Below, in pieces: positions 44,101 through 59,100 of a stretch of 64,000 nt of DNA. A program made the position numbers and the translations under genes. Source of the DNA: Siphonodentalium dalli (Eukaryota; Mollusca; Scaphopoda; Gadilida; Siphonodentaliidae); contig CP136061.1 in the NCBI GenBank assembly GCA_032622095.1, positions 68,203,127 through 68,267,126 of the forward strand, read 5' to 3'. The first letter of the stretch is position 1. Each line of letters starts with the position of its first letter. The notes beneath the pieces are model-generated. The model saw only the letters and a program-made list of their open reading frames with translations. It did not search any database and was not told the origin of the DNA.

Positions 44101-47100
44101 AATATCTCAAATTCATTTTGGGAAGCTTCTTTGTGTGTATGCATATATAACAAGAGATGGATTGTCGTCCGGTGCCTACCCCCTCGTGGCATACCGCCTA
44201 GTGTGGGCACATCTATAACTTATGATGGCTATACTCAGACATATGGACCCAGAAATCAGCATTTTCATATAAACAAAGATGAATAACTATAGAACAAAAA
44301 ACCAAAACAAACATTTGAATGTGCCATTAAATGTCCTCATAGTGGTGAACATCCATGCAAAATTTCATTGAGATCCGAGCATTACTGTTCAAGTTATGAG
44401 CTGAACAGACATCGGATGGATCAAACAGCCAACATTTCCAGATAAAAAAAGATGAATTACTCTAGAATGGAAAAGCAGAACAGAACAATGGAACCCCCTA
44501 TTGAATGTCCTCATAGCAGTGAACATCTATACCAAATTCCATTGAGATCCCAGCACAACTGTTGAAGTTACGACATGAACAGACACCAGACGGACCAAAA
44601 AGCCAACATTTCCAGATGAACAAAGATGAATAACTCTAGAATGGAAAAGCGGAACAAAACGATGGAACCCTCTTTTTAATGTCCTCATAGTAGTGAACAT
44701 CCATACCAAATCCCATTGAGATCCCATTACAACTGTCAAAGTTACGACATGAACAGACACCAGACGAACCAAAAAGCCAACATTTCCAGATGAACAAAGA
44801 TGTATAACTCTAGAATGGAAATTCCGAACAAAACGATGGAACCCTCTATTGAATGCCCTCATAGTAGTGAACATTCATACAAAATTTCATTGAGATCCGA
44901 GCACTACTGTTCAGGTTATGACGTGAACAGACACCAGATGGACCAAAAATCCAACATTTCGAGATAAACAAAGATGAATAACTCTAGAATGGAAAATCCG
45001 AACAAAACGATGGAACCCTCTATTTAATGTCCTCATAGTTGTGAACATCCACACCAAATTTGGTTGAGATCCCAGCACAACTGTTGAAGTTACGACATGA
45101 ACAGACACCAGACGGACCAAAAAGCCACTATTTCCAGATAAACAAAGATGAATAACTCTAGAATGGAAAATCCAAACAAAACGATGGAACCCTCTATTTA
45201 ATGTCCTCATAATAGTGAACATCCATACCTAATTTCATTGAGATCCGAGCACTACTGTTCAAGTTATGACACGAACAGACATCGGACGGACGTACGGACT
45301 CACTCACGCACGGACGGACGGACGTACGGACGGACAGGTGCAAAACAGTATACCCCCCTTTTTTTTTTTAAAAGGGGGTATAATTACCAAGTATATAGTA
45401 ATATGGTACTTTATATCATCGCAATATCGATAAAACAAAAAATATTCCAAGCGGCACATTAGAGCACCTGCTGCAGCCTGCTGGCGAAAATGCTGACGTC
45501 TTAAGGCTAAGTTAGCCCACTGCCGTTTTGAACAGTTCGCGCTTGTTTTCTGTGACCTAATTAGCATCATGGAAAACTCCACCCCTAAACTTGAGCCAAT
45601 GAAATCAGTTCACACATAATGAACGGTTCTAATAATTGATTTCATTGGTTGTCAATGAAAACATTTCATAAATCAACAACAAGAGACCTTTGAACATGTG
45701 TTCTTTTGCACGAAAATTTACAAAAAACGTGACGTAATTGCTCATATTGCACTTTTATCGGAAAACTTTTTACGAATTTTGTCAAATCATGGTTTATATG
45801 ATTCATTCACATCTAATATAAAGACTTTTGGTTGAATTATTTTATTTATAATACGCAATTTGTTTTAAAAATGAATTATTTTTTTCAATCAGGACAGGAG
45901 TACCCGAACGTGGTTAAACAAACTTAAAGGACATAGGCCTACCGGTACCATAAATTGGCATAAACTGTTATTCTTTGACTCGCATGTGTGATAAAATGAA
46001 GATAAACAGCTGTTTATGGCCACATATTTAGTTCGTCTACTGGTTTATGACTCCATTATCGTATACCAACAACTATTCATTAAAAGAGAGCATGTTAATG
46101 ATGTTTGTTGTTGCATATCTGCTGATACACATGGTACATGCTGTGGCCAGTGTGGGGGAAAACACCCAATTATGTTATAACGTCAAATACCTGTTGGCTA
46201 ACGTAATTACCTTCATACCTGGTGATGTTGGCTATATGATGTGGTTTAACTACAGGTGCTATTGGGAAAAGGGTTAACAGCATACCCACCGCAAAGGCCA
46301 TACGTGCCTTTATTCCTTGCCTTTCATGACTGGAGCTTCCTGAAATTTTGCGTAAACCCTGTGCCACTACATTCTTTTATATATGTAAGTCTCCCACAGG
46401 GAACCTCGCATATATAAGAGAATAAATTGGCACAACAATATTTAACTTGACCTTGTAAGCCAGTGTATTCTCTTATAAGAGAATGCACTGGCACATAATT
46501 TTTAATGCTGCACCAGGATAGCTCCCGTCATGAAAGAGTTAAATGTAAATCTTTGATATCTTGGCATGGACAAAAATCGAACTTACTCATGTTATGTTCG
46601 TGTGTGTATTTGACCTGAATCTAAAATAGGAAGCACTAGCATAAATTAGACCAATCACAGTGACAAGAGCTGGTCAAAAGCATACAAAAAATAGGACATA
46701 ATGAGCTATGTTGGGTGATAATCTACAGAAGGACATGTTTTGGATGCTTTATGGCATACACAGCCGCCTATATGACTAAAACCTTGTTTTTTTTCAAGAA
46801 GGTCCGATAAGTTTTGAAGGTAAAAATTAGGATAGGGATGTAAACCAAATAATGCATTCACCTTGTACTTTGATTATGGCCAAACCATAAATACATTAAT
46901 ACATCTAGAGGTGATCCTAAACATGCCAGTAAATTTTCAAAACATTTTTCCTCCAATTATGATATTTTTAAAAATATAATATATATTTCCTTAAAGAAAG
47001 CCTGAACACTGAACTATATGGATAGATGTCCTGCGTTTGTAAAACCATAGTAGAAAAGGGGTTAACTTTTTTGTGGTCGCCTACGGTACCTCACGGTCTC

Positions 47101-50100
47101 CAGCGGCCTGCTCGGATTAGTCACGCATGCGCAGTCCCAATATAACCGAATGAATTCGCCAGTTTATTTTCAACTCAATCAGGAGATTGGCGAGTTGCGG
47201 GGTTGGGAATGGCACCGCCATGGGAGGGCCCTATGATAGTTCAGTGTTCAGGCTTTCTTTAAGGAAATATATATTATATTTTTAAAAATATCATATTTCC
47301 GCCAAAGGAAGCCGTTCACACTGAACTATATGGATTAGAATGCAAGCCCAGGAGGAGGCACGAGCAATAAAGTTAATAGCCAAATTTTGGAGGGAATGCA
47401 CTCTTCTAAAACAGATTGTACCTAAATATGAACTCTTTAATGAATCTGTTATGATTAGGTACGTGAAATAACTCATAATTAGAGTGCTATATTGCCCAAA
47501 CATGTACCTCCCCCCCTTGTTTTTGGAAGCAACATCCCAGGTGGTGCCATTCAATTCAGAATTGCGAGCGAACCGAGCAATTCTCTGTTCTTCATCCGTC
47601 AGTTCTAAGAATCCAGCCGATTTGAGATTCGAGGAGACTAACTCCATCTCCGCCTTAGCGACATAACGACCTGCACTGGAGGAGGCCCACTCCAAAGATG
47701 GCAAGACAACCAACATTAAGAGTTTAACTAACTGCTGTTCACCAATGCAAATGGCAGATAACCTGATGCCCAATCTATGGCACAGGTATCAAATGGAGAG
47801 CCCATGAGCCCAAATGGGTTATACAACTATAAGCGAGTCAAGCCATCGGATCAGAGGGAGCCCCCACCATCGCATGCTGCAGGTGGTCATGCCCAAGCTA
47901 ATATCCTGGCCAAGCTGGAGGGTGGGGAGAGGTCATTTTTCTCCGATCCCTTCACGGAGGAGTGGCAGGCAAGGCCGTGTCGTCATTTTTCGTTTATGCG
48001 ATCGTGACCAGGGGGACTCGGCGCTTTACCTCATGGGTACGGCCCCTGCCCTACGCTTAAGCTGCCTAAGGCCATCCAGCCGGTGTCGATACGTACGCAC
48101 GCGATTTTTGGCAGCTTTAGCGCCCAGAACCGCTAGCGTCTGGTGGGGGCCAAATGGCCTGGAGGTCCCAAGTACCCCGGCAGCTCCACCAGACGTATCC
48201 CCACAAATTGGTTGAACCGTCAAGACGTAACCGGAGGAGCGTGAACTGGTCCTGCCCTTAGAACAGTTATCACACGTTCACATGTCCCTGAGGTACCTAT
48301 GTATCACAATATACACATTGCGTATATATATATATAAAATGATATAATATATATATCCGGGGGATATATATATTAAGTTTTCCTCATGAGACCATGTCAG
48401 AAGGCCCTTCCAAAGCTGCGCCCATCAATCTAATGGTCGGAGCCAGATCACAGCTCCCTGTCATGATCCAACGTATCACTAAATATAGATATACAACCCC
48501 ACAGAGAACATTTCTCATGTCTCTGAGGTACCTATGTATCACAAGATAGCATTGCAGAAACCCGGTGACACAAATCTTTCGCATATATAGATATATAAAA
48601 TGATATCATAGATATATCATGGTGATATATAAGTCATCACGAGATCATGTCAGAAGACCCTACTAAAGCTGCGTCCAACAATCCAATGGTCGGAGCCAGA
48701 GCAGAGATCCCTGGCACAATCCAATGTATCATTAAAGATATATATATAGCCCCTCAGAGAACATGGCCGAACACCGCAGGTGACCAGAGCATCCAATGAG
48801 AAAGCAAACCGCTACTCTCAGGTGCCAAAACAATGTCGGTACGAGTATTAATTTTGGAGAAATTTCCCAACGAGCACCATCCTTTGGAATGGAGACAGAC
48901 AGCAAAATGTGCAATCACAAGTATTATGTTCAGCCTAAATCCACACACACTACTATTATTAGGCCATCACGACCACTAGGCACCTGAGAGCAGTCAGCGT
49001 TCCCAGCAGAATACCCACCGCGATCCGATTCTAAGAAATGAAGGTGCGCCTTCTACAACCGAAATCAGTTCAAATGATGTACAATGTAGTCACATGATGA
49101 ACACAGGTAAATTTTCACAGTCACCATACGGAATATTCAGGTCTGAGCCTCTGCCTCCCCAAACATGCAGTAGAACGACCTAGGTGTGTGATAGGTCGGT
49201 TAGTGTGAAGCATGCAGCAAACTAGGGGAAGACCCGCTCTAAAAATGGCTCCCCTAGGAAGGAAACGAATGAAATTATCATCCTCCTAGTAAAGGATACA
49301 CATCCCTTTTTAATGTTTTATTTTAATTTGAAGAGCCAAGATAGAGAGGAACTCCCCCGACCTAAGTGGTCCTGCTTATGGCATGTTTTAAGGAAGAGAG
49401 GACAAACCCAGCATAGACCGAAATGCGCAGTTGGCAGCATGGCTGCAGGCCCTTATGATCGGGCATCTGTGCCATGGGGATGGGATGCCACTCGTACGGG
49501 GTGGTCCCCTGCCTTCGTCTTAGGAAAGGTCGGTAATGCTGGTCAATGAGCTTCCTCGAAAGCTTAGCTGGACAGCGCAAACGTCTTTGCCTGTTTTATT
49601 GTCTATGTGCCAGATAATCAAATTGATATGGGCAATAGAAGTATGAAGAGCCATGCTGATGGCCTCTTGTCGGAAAGGCTATTGGCAGTGGTCGTGGGAC
49701 ACGTGGCAATAGAAATGCTTTCCATGTAAATATGCTTCATTCATGTGTGAAGTATATTCGCCATATCAACGGTATGAAAGGTCGGGACACGTATATATTT
49801 TAAAATTCATTGAGACTCCAGCTAGTCCATGAATACCTTCAAAACACCTACCATGCCCTTTATGAACAATGCATGCTGTATTGGATGTACAGTCTGTTCT
49901 TGTACCAAGCGCACATTGGATATGGTTACTTGCCATAAATAATGTCTCCCCCCCCCACCTTCCTCGTCTTGGAATACCACTGCTATTATATCGTTATTCA
50001 TTGGGGAACGTCATCCAGGCCACGGTCGCCAGTTATTGCCAGTGGGCCAGTTACCTGGAGGGGTCAAGTCACCACGACTCTAAATACCTGTCAGGCTGGA

Positions 50101-53100
50101 ATCATTCACATAATTGAATCAAGAAGGGGAAAGGTTGTTCAAACCAAAGTATCATCAAATATATTTGTAGATAGTGAAACCATGAGTAAACACCGTCAGA
50201 GTGACGATAAGCTTCTTGCCTTACTCTAGAGAATGCAAACCGGAGCACCCATGATTTGTAATTTTGTGTCCCAATTAAAGCCATATCCAGAATCGTAGTA
50301 ATCCAGCCCCCCCCCGCTTCTTTTCGGTAAACCTACACAGGAAGGAAAGCAATTATGTTTGTATTCCGGAAGGAGACACCATTTAGTCGAGGGATTTAGT
50401 CAAGCAAAGTTTTAAAATCCATTTTCACACAACTCAACAAAAACTGAATGAACTACAAGTATATCCCCCACCAAAGTTTGTTTGCAAGGGATAAAAACCG
50501 GTTGACTTCTGACTGTGCAGCAAATATGTCAACGCTGCCAATAATGTGGCATTGCCAAAGTTGCTATGTGGCTATTGTTAACATTTGTGCAGAACCGATG
50601 TCCAGAAATATGACAATTTTCATCAATTAATACAAGGTTTGTGACTGAAATTGTGTTTTTGAGGCATTTGTCTTCAATGATGATCATCTCAGGGATTTGA
50701 AATATGTGAATTGAATCAGATAAACTGGGCTTGCAAATGGGCATAGGATGTGAAAATGTCACGCTCACCTGCTTTGTGGAGCCTATTTTACTGACTTTAC
50801 AGACAATAATCAGAGTACAGGGTGAATGTCTCAATAATTATTCATACCTGTCCATTCTCTGTCATACTTTTAAAAATATGTGCAGAGACTAATCTATTGT
50901 TGTAAATTAAGTCACAAGTTGCTCTTATTGAATTAACTGTGTATCTGTGTGACTCCATAAAAATCTTTATTTTTTATATTAATATAGTGTTTTTATTAAC
51001 ACAATATAGACTTACAATATGAATTTTCAACATCAATATTTATAGCCGGAGTCCCATAAATAACAGATATTTTCACTCTGCTGGTTCCTGTGTGTGCTTT
51101 GTAAGTAATCTGTAGAAAGAAAAATAGACATTCCATAACACACTCAAAACCAGAAATGAGGATTGTAATCCTGAAGAATACAAATAAAGCACTATCAGAA
51201 AGCCCACCCAATTATGAACACAATGACCAGTATCCCTATTAACTATCATGTAATAAATAAGCCGAAAGATAATAAACATTTTAAGCAAAAGATGGACTGT
51301 CCTCCGGTGCATACCCCCATGTGGCATACTGCCTGGTGTGGGCATACCTATAACCTATAACCTTTGACTGAGATACTCAGGAAGACGAACCCAAAAATCA
51401 GCATTTTCAGATAAACAAAAATTAATAACTCTAGAACAAAAGACCTGAACAAAATTATTGAACACCCCCTTGGATGTCCTTATAGTGGTGAACATATATA
51501 ACAAATTTCATGAAGATCCGACAACATATGGTTGAAAAAGAAAAAAACCCAACATTCCAGATAAACAAAGATGAATAACTCTAGAATGGAAAACCCCAAA
51601 AAACGATTGTACATTCCATTGAATGACCTCATCGTAGTGAACATCCATACCAAATTTCATTGAGATTCAAGTACTAGTTATGACCTGAACAGACATTGGA
51701 TGGACGGATACCCATAAATTTGGTTTTTGAGTGGTCTTTCTTTTGTTGTTTTGACAGGTTTGACCACTTAAAGGGATGTGAAACACTCCGGTAGGGTGAT
51801 CAAATAGAAATGGAGAATAATCTTGCTCAATGATGTTATTTATACGAATATTAATCCAAATTGACAACACATACACCGCCATTCGTATACATTAATTAAA
51901 TGCAATGACTCTCGATGGCGAAATCATTTGTGTTAATTTATCACCGATAGTTTCACCCAGAATCGAGATGTAAATATTTACAATTGACTGTAGTTCAGAC
52001 AATGTTTGCTATAGAGTGGTATGGTAGATTTCTTTAAATTTCCTATTTTAGTAGAATGCTACATGTCCCCGGGTTGACATAGTGCCTGGATACCAACTTA
52101 TCAGTTCACATACTAGAACAAGTCCATAATATGTCTACCACTTAACTCCTAAATTTTATGGAATAACCGGCATTAGGTGGTAGATTCACCTTAGGTGGTC
52201 GATCATGTCAAACTTTCTTTTTTCTTAAGCTCCTCCCCTGACAACCTACGATAATAATACCTCCACCGGTTCTCCAGCTATCTCTGAGGATTAACCTCCG
52301 ATGATGACGCCACAAGTATGAGCAGAAATTTATTGTCTACTAATATGATGTAATCGCAGTTGGCCGATGTTAGAAGTTGATATTGCTCGTGTATGTAATT
52401 CAATAATTATGGCAGCATGTCAAGAATTGAGATAAAGTCATGTAGTGAATGTAATTTGGGCTGTATTAAGGTTTATAGATAGTAATGTATACAGTACCGT
52501 TGTGAATAAAGTAATTAGTTTTCAATTGAAGCTTTTTAAAAATCATTTCATAAATACATTGCCATCATGGATGATTTATGAAAAAATAGCACACTTAAGA
52601 TATTTTATTATGAGAACTGCGACATAATTGAACAAAATTGTTGCATTTGAAGAGTTCATTCCTAAATTCGACAGACATCAAAGCCAAGAACGAATCTCTC
52701 TCATGATCACATTCAGTTATTGCTAATAAACTGGACAAGGAAGCAGAAACGTTGAATAAAATACCGCACAGTATAACACTGATGACCTTTTAGCAAACAA
52801 GTGTGCAGTTATGCAGCGCGAAAGTATAAACTCCATGCAAGAAGACCCCATTTAGAAGATGCTGAAAATTAATTAGTCACTGTTTATGGCTACCATGCAT
52901 TCTATATATCGTGATGCGCTGTCAATGGTATACCATGTAATCGATCATGTGACTATACTGGTCACATGATTCTGTTTACATGCGCCGATCACGTTTCTTT
53001 GTCTACAATACAAAATCTTTGAGCAAAAGGGATATTTTAAGTAATATTGTTGGTATATTGAAACACTAATACTAATACTAATACTTTTTCAGGATCACAA

Positions 53101-56100
53101 TCCTTTAAAGAAAATAATTGCATGCATACAAATCAATTTTCTAGAGACAAAACATAATGGCTGACATTTGAATCCAAATGATTGAATGACCAACTGTAAA
53201 TTATGTCAACTTGTTATTTTCAGCACTATGATCTTCTGTAAATCTATTTCATGGAAGCTTGCTATATCGGTACTCCTTTTTGTCATCGGGTATTCACATG
53301 TACCAAAGTCCATTCAAATGTATGTTATCGTGTAATAAACTCTGAGGAAATATATAGTTCTCATGAAAAAAAAGTCAAATATGGACACACAAAGTCAATT
53401 TCCAGTTTATCAAGCCCGCACACTGTCCCGAAACCTAGCGCATGCAACCTTTTTATTTGTGTTTTATATGTCTGACAAAATTATAATCGGTACGAAATAA
53501 TTTTGGTATGCTTTTATACAGACTTGCTTCAAATTGAGATCGAACATACCTGATTCCAGATTCAAACAACCGCCACAGTGTTATGAATCGTGTCTGCAAA
53601 CTCACCAAAAATTAATGTGTCAATGATACTTCATCGGGTGAATTTTTGCAAAATAAATCAGATGGAGTTTAACTATATATATAACTTTTGTTGAAATTTG
53701 TTTTGGGTAGTAATGGCCACGGGCAACTGAAATTAAACTCTGATCTAGCCGATTCAGGAATTGAATGCTTCGTTGGCATGTGCCCAAGAAATAATTATTT
53801 CATAATGATTTGGCCTGAGAAATGTGAAATTGACTTTGCAAGACCTAACTAGAACACAATTAACATGATGTATGCTTAGGTATCACTGGAAATCCTAGAT
53901 CTGTATCTTTTTTACTACTACAAGATTGAATTAAAGTCGAGAAGAATCCTCCAGGGAGGCTTTCAATCTATGTAAAATCCTTGTAATGGTCAAGATTGAA
54001 CAAAGATATTAATATGCTGCTTTGTATTACGTTTAGTTTGAACTACTTTTTGACAAAATATTAAATTTGGTTGTGATTAAGGCTATTTTCATAAGGATTT
54101 AACTACAGCTTGATTTAATTTGTAGTTTTCAGAAATATTTTTTTATGTTCAGAGACGTGTTGTCTAAATCTGAGGTATGAGTTATCTCCCTTGAAATCCA
54201 ACAATACTTATAGTCTGAAAAGATCTCTAATCTACTTTACTATAACGACTGATAAGACTGGGGGGGGGGGGGGGGGCGATTCCTTTCATTACGTTGTGCT
54301 AATATGGGTAAAATACCTGGGCAAAAAGGAATGGAATGATTTTTGGTGACAGGAGTAATCTAAAAATAGCATAGTTACAACTGCAAATAAAACATAACTT
54401 TTTATTCAGGAAATATGACAAAATTCACACTGGGCAGACGAAGACTTAAGTAAATGAGCAAACATTTCTGATATTCACAATGAAACTAACGAGAATTTTG
54501 ACTTTTATGGAACAAGCAAAATACCTAATTTTAGAACAACCTTGACAATAAGTATCTAAAACTTTGGATAAATAATTTTAACTGTCATTCAATTGAATTA
54601 TATATTACATATTTATGACAAATTATTAAAAATTAAATATGTGCTTTCTCAGTTGGCAACCGATCTTTTCACGGAAAGTGATGTCACATTACAATACTCT
54701 TGAAATTACACCTCCTCGGCCGTAGGTGTAGCCAGGGTACTTAGAGTATTTATGCTGAATTTATGCTCAATCATTCCTTTCATTGCCCATTGTAATTTCA
54801 TTACTCGTAGTAGCCGAGCGTAATGAATGGAATCGCCCCTGGGACTTTGATGTCTACTGCAGTCTGTACAATTCAACATAACTTTAAAACATGTTATCAA
54901 CTTATTCACCTACAACAAGCTGAAAATTTCATGCGAACTGTATAGTCTTGGCTTTGAGGCTGGTATGGTTCCAGCTATCATGATAAAAATATGTCAATTA
55001 ATTGATACCCGGTTAAGGGAAACAGAGAATAATAATTTTTGTTTTGCTTGCCTTTACAAAATAATAAATGAAATTTAGATTTTTTAGTTAGATCGTGAAA
55101 TATTTGGACGAGGTTCAAAAGACAGACTGATGAAAAGATAAACAAATTGTTTGAGTTAAAGGGACTCATAGTCTTTTCAATCGCTCAGGCTATATGAGAA
55201 CAAGACAGTCAATGACTGTGGGGTCGCTCACCAGACTGTAAAGACGGAGAAGACTGGGACTCTGAAGACTACAATAGTCAATATGTTGTTATAACGTAAT
55301 TAATTTTTAAAAATTATAATTTAGAATTAAAACAAATATTCCACATAAAAAAAAAAAAAAATGAGCAAGGAGTAAAATGTAAATGTTTTTTTCCCCCATT
55401 TAAAAATTATTTTTTTTGGTTAAATTGAGCAAGAATTTAAATCTAAAAAAATAAATCTAAATTTTTTTTTTTTAAAGATATTGACCCTGGCTCTGTCCAT
55501 GTTTGCCCCAGTGACCCCATTTTAACAAATCTGATAGGGTGCGAATAGCACTAACCGAACAACAGTGTGCAACTGCACATATAAACTGTATATTATCATC
55601 AACTATTCACATATGTACAAATATTATATGCATTTTCTGTATATACTATGTCTCCAGAATGGAGGTAATAATAAATCAATCAATGGTTCTTAAGAAGTTG
55701 TTTTAAGAATTACTATGGAGGGAAAGAGTTATGGCCCTGGCTTCACAACTATTTGACTTGGTTACCTCATTTTATCAAATCTGAATATGAGTCACCTAGG
55801 GAACATCCATACCATACATTGTATATGAACCCATTTGGTCCTATGTGTCTAGAGAAGATGTTTAAAAAAAATTTGATGGACGATGGAAGAGGAGTGATAA
55901 CTACACCCGGTAGCTCCACCGGAGTCTTTGCATCAGGTGAGCTTAAAACTATAATCAGTACCAAACTTGAATTCAACAACTCAAATAGTTTGTCTTATGG
56001 AAGGGATTAAACTTTATTGAGTTATTGGCTGATTCTTAAACTTATAAAGCTGTCTCTATTAGAAACAGTCTCAAACAACAAATGGTGGTCCACACAAATT

Positions 56101-59100
56101 ATATAACCATTTTTAGGGTAGAAATTAATTCACTGAAAGGAAGTGTTAAAACTGTATAAATGACAGACCCACCATTTGAACAAAGTAATAGTTTATATGA
56201 GTAGAGACTGAAGGCTCCTGGGAATACATTTGACATTCAATTTCAAAATTAATTACCAAAACAAAACCTCTCTGGTCTGGCTAGAGAGAGCACTGTCTTG
56301 TTGATACTGCACTGTCAGATTTGACATGTGGATAATTATCAACAAATTGGACTGGTATGCTGACCTGTAGTATTAATTTCACTGTATGAAATAGCATTCT
56401 ATCATATGTATTGTGACTGTGAAAGAAATTTAAAACAAGTGTTTGATAACAGGGATGCTAAAAGCACCAATGGGCAAGGGTGAGGGGGCTGTCTGTTTTT
56501 TTTTTGGAGTTGTGTCTCTGGCTCTGCCCCTATTTGACCCAGTGATCCCGTTTGAACAAATCTGAACCCCAGTCACCCAAGGACCCACCATACCAAATAT
56601 AAGCTAAATTGGCCCAATGGTTCTTGAGAAGTCATTCTAAGAATTACTATGGAGAAATAGAGTTATGGCCCTGCTTTCGCAACTATTTGACCCAGTGACC
56701 TCATTTGAACAAATCTGAATGTGAGTCACCTAGAGAACAACCACACCAAATATGAACCCATTCGGTCTTATGGTTCCGTGGAAGATGTTTAAAGAATTGT
56801 TGACAGACGGATGGACGGACGGACAGACGGATGAACGGACAAAGCTGATTACAATAGTCCCCCGAATATAAATTTTTCGGGGGACAATAACATGCATACA
56901 CATGACATAAGCAAACAAATACATGGCAATAAACAAAATGAAAATAGAAGGCATACATGATGACATAATCAGACAAATAAATAGTAATATGTACATCGCC
57001 TACATAATTACGAGAACAAAGGATCATTAATCTCAATTGACTGTAAGCCGTAAAATTAATCTGCATGGCGATTGTTAATCCAGGCCATATCCTTTATAAC
57101 CCAGCTAATTAACCTATTGTGTCATACAAGCTAATAAAACATATAAAACTTAGACAAAGCATTAACCAGAGTCAAAGATTGACAAGGCTTCGTAAAACAA
57201 AATCTAAAGAATTTATTGTCGCGATATAAATAACAGCGCAAAACATATATTCAACATATATTTTAAATATAGACAAAGGGAAATAACTGTAAAAATCATA
57301 ATTACCTTTCGCCGATTCGTGCAATGTGATGTAATCTTTTTTGAAAATGGAACAACAGCTTACAAATGCATTATGACAGCTGCCTCAACACAAACTCTAC
57401 AAAACATTGCCCCTTTCTGACTATCATAATTCAACCACAGAAGATAATGCAACTATGCGTCTTTGAATGTCTGTTTGGTCAATAGATTAAAAACTTTTGT
57501 CGCTCTGGCAATCTTACTAGTCTGGATGTTAATGTCAGTTCTTCTTATTAAATTGGGCACTGGTTCCACTGTCGCATCATCAATAACAGTTACCTCTGTT
57601 GTTCAAACATCGTCTTTACGAAAGTTAGTAATAGAACAGTCTGTTGTTGGTTTCGGAGGTAAACTCATCGTGAGTCGGAAAAAGTTTGTCAGTTTGTTGG
57701 CTTTCGCGTTTGAGACTCGTTTTGAATATGATAAACTATTCAATTTACGACCATATTTAAGCAATACTATACAAACACCACTACTACAAACAACACTGAT
57801 TGACACATGTTCATTAATAAACAGTTATCATTGATGAGATGTGATAACTATTAACATAAAAGCTGCTGATTTCAACTCAGGCTGGCATGATTGACTTCCT
57901 TTGTTAAAGTGATGTGAAACACTCTGGTATGGTGTTCAAATAGAAATGGAGAATAATCTTGTTCAAAGTAGTTATTTTTACAAATATTATATCTAAATTG
58001 ACAACACACACTGTCATTCTTATATATTAATTAAATGCAGTGACTGCCGATGGCGAAATCGTTTTCGTAAGTTTATCGCCAATAGAAGTGTCCCGATTCA
58101 AGTAGTAAATATTTACAATTTAGCATAGTTCGGACAATGTTTTTTATGGAGTGGTAAGGTCGATTTGCTTGAGATTTTCGGCAATGTTAGTAGAATGATA
58201 CATTCCTCCAGTTGGCGTAGCTCCTGAATACTATCTTATCAGTTTCACACACCCGAACAAGTACATAATATGTCTTTAATATAACACATGTTTAAGCAAG
58301 CTATCATATGATTTCCCAAAAGAGACAATTCGTTATTCAATATTTTCAAAAAGAATATTTCTTAGTATTTTATAGAAAAACACTTGCCATTATTTTTGCA
58401 AAATGGAATTTTTTTTAGCCAAATTGAATTTTTGTTTGCATTTGGCAAATTTGGCTGAACCCAGATGCTAGAGTTTTGTCAAAAAACATCACCAATGGGA
58501 ATTGTGTTTCAAATAATCAGTTGAAAATCTGTGTTTTGCTAAATATTTGTTCCCAATTACTCAATACTTTTAACTTTTATAATGTTCATTTCATGATTTA
58601 CCCGTCTCATCTGAAAACGTTTGTGCTATTCGTAGTGTAGTGAAAAAGAACGTTTATTGGAAACAGTTGAAGTCTACATAACCAGGCTTTCAACTAGTAG
58701 GGCAGGGGGTCCCTTTAAGGGTCCCATTCCCCCAGCCAATTTTCCCCCTTCTGTCGTACCACAGGACATATTCCATATGTATAAAGGTATAAAGATGTTT
58801 ACTTCTCAATTTTTTTGGGACAGTACTAAGAAATTTAAATAGTTGACAACTTTATTTGATTTCTAGCGAGAATACACACTCAGACCGATCTAACACTAAA
58901 AGATGGATGTCAGTATGTCTGTAGGCTGGAGCTAACATTCAACGTGCAGGGTCGATGTGTTCCATTTAGAATATAGAGTACACTTGATTTAGTTTTTACT
59001 GAAATGCTCCAGATTCTGAACGAGCACACCCGGCTCTGCACGTTGCACGCTAGCTCCAAACTGCAGACACAGTTAGATGAACTGAGGAAGTGATCAAATC

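Noticed and set aside
44527-45222. Minus-strand frames with repeated F-H-S-R-V-I-H-L-C
   Set aside because: The 174-bp monomer is a multiple of three, so any open frame repeats. There is no coding evidence.
50529-50870. Minus-strand frame with a possible GTATGA donor between exons b and c
   Set aside because: Exon b ends on one base and exon c starts with two, so they already join in phase. The peptide shows no plexin pattern and no good acceptor.
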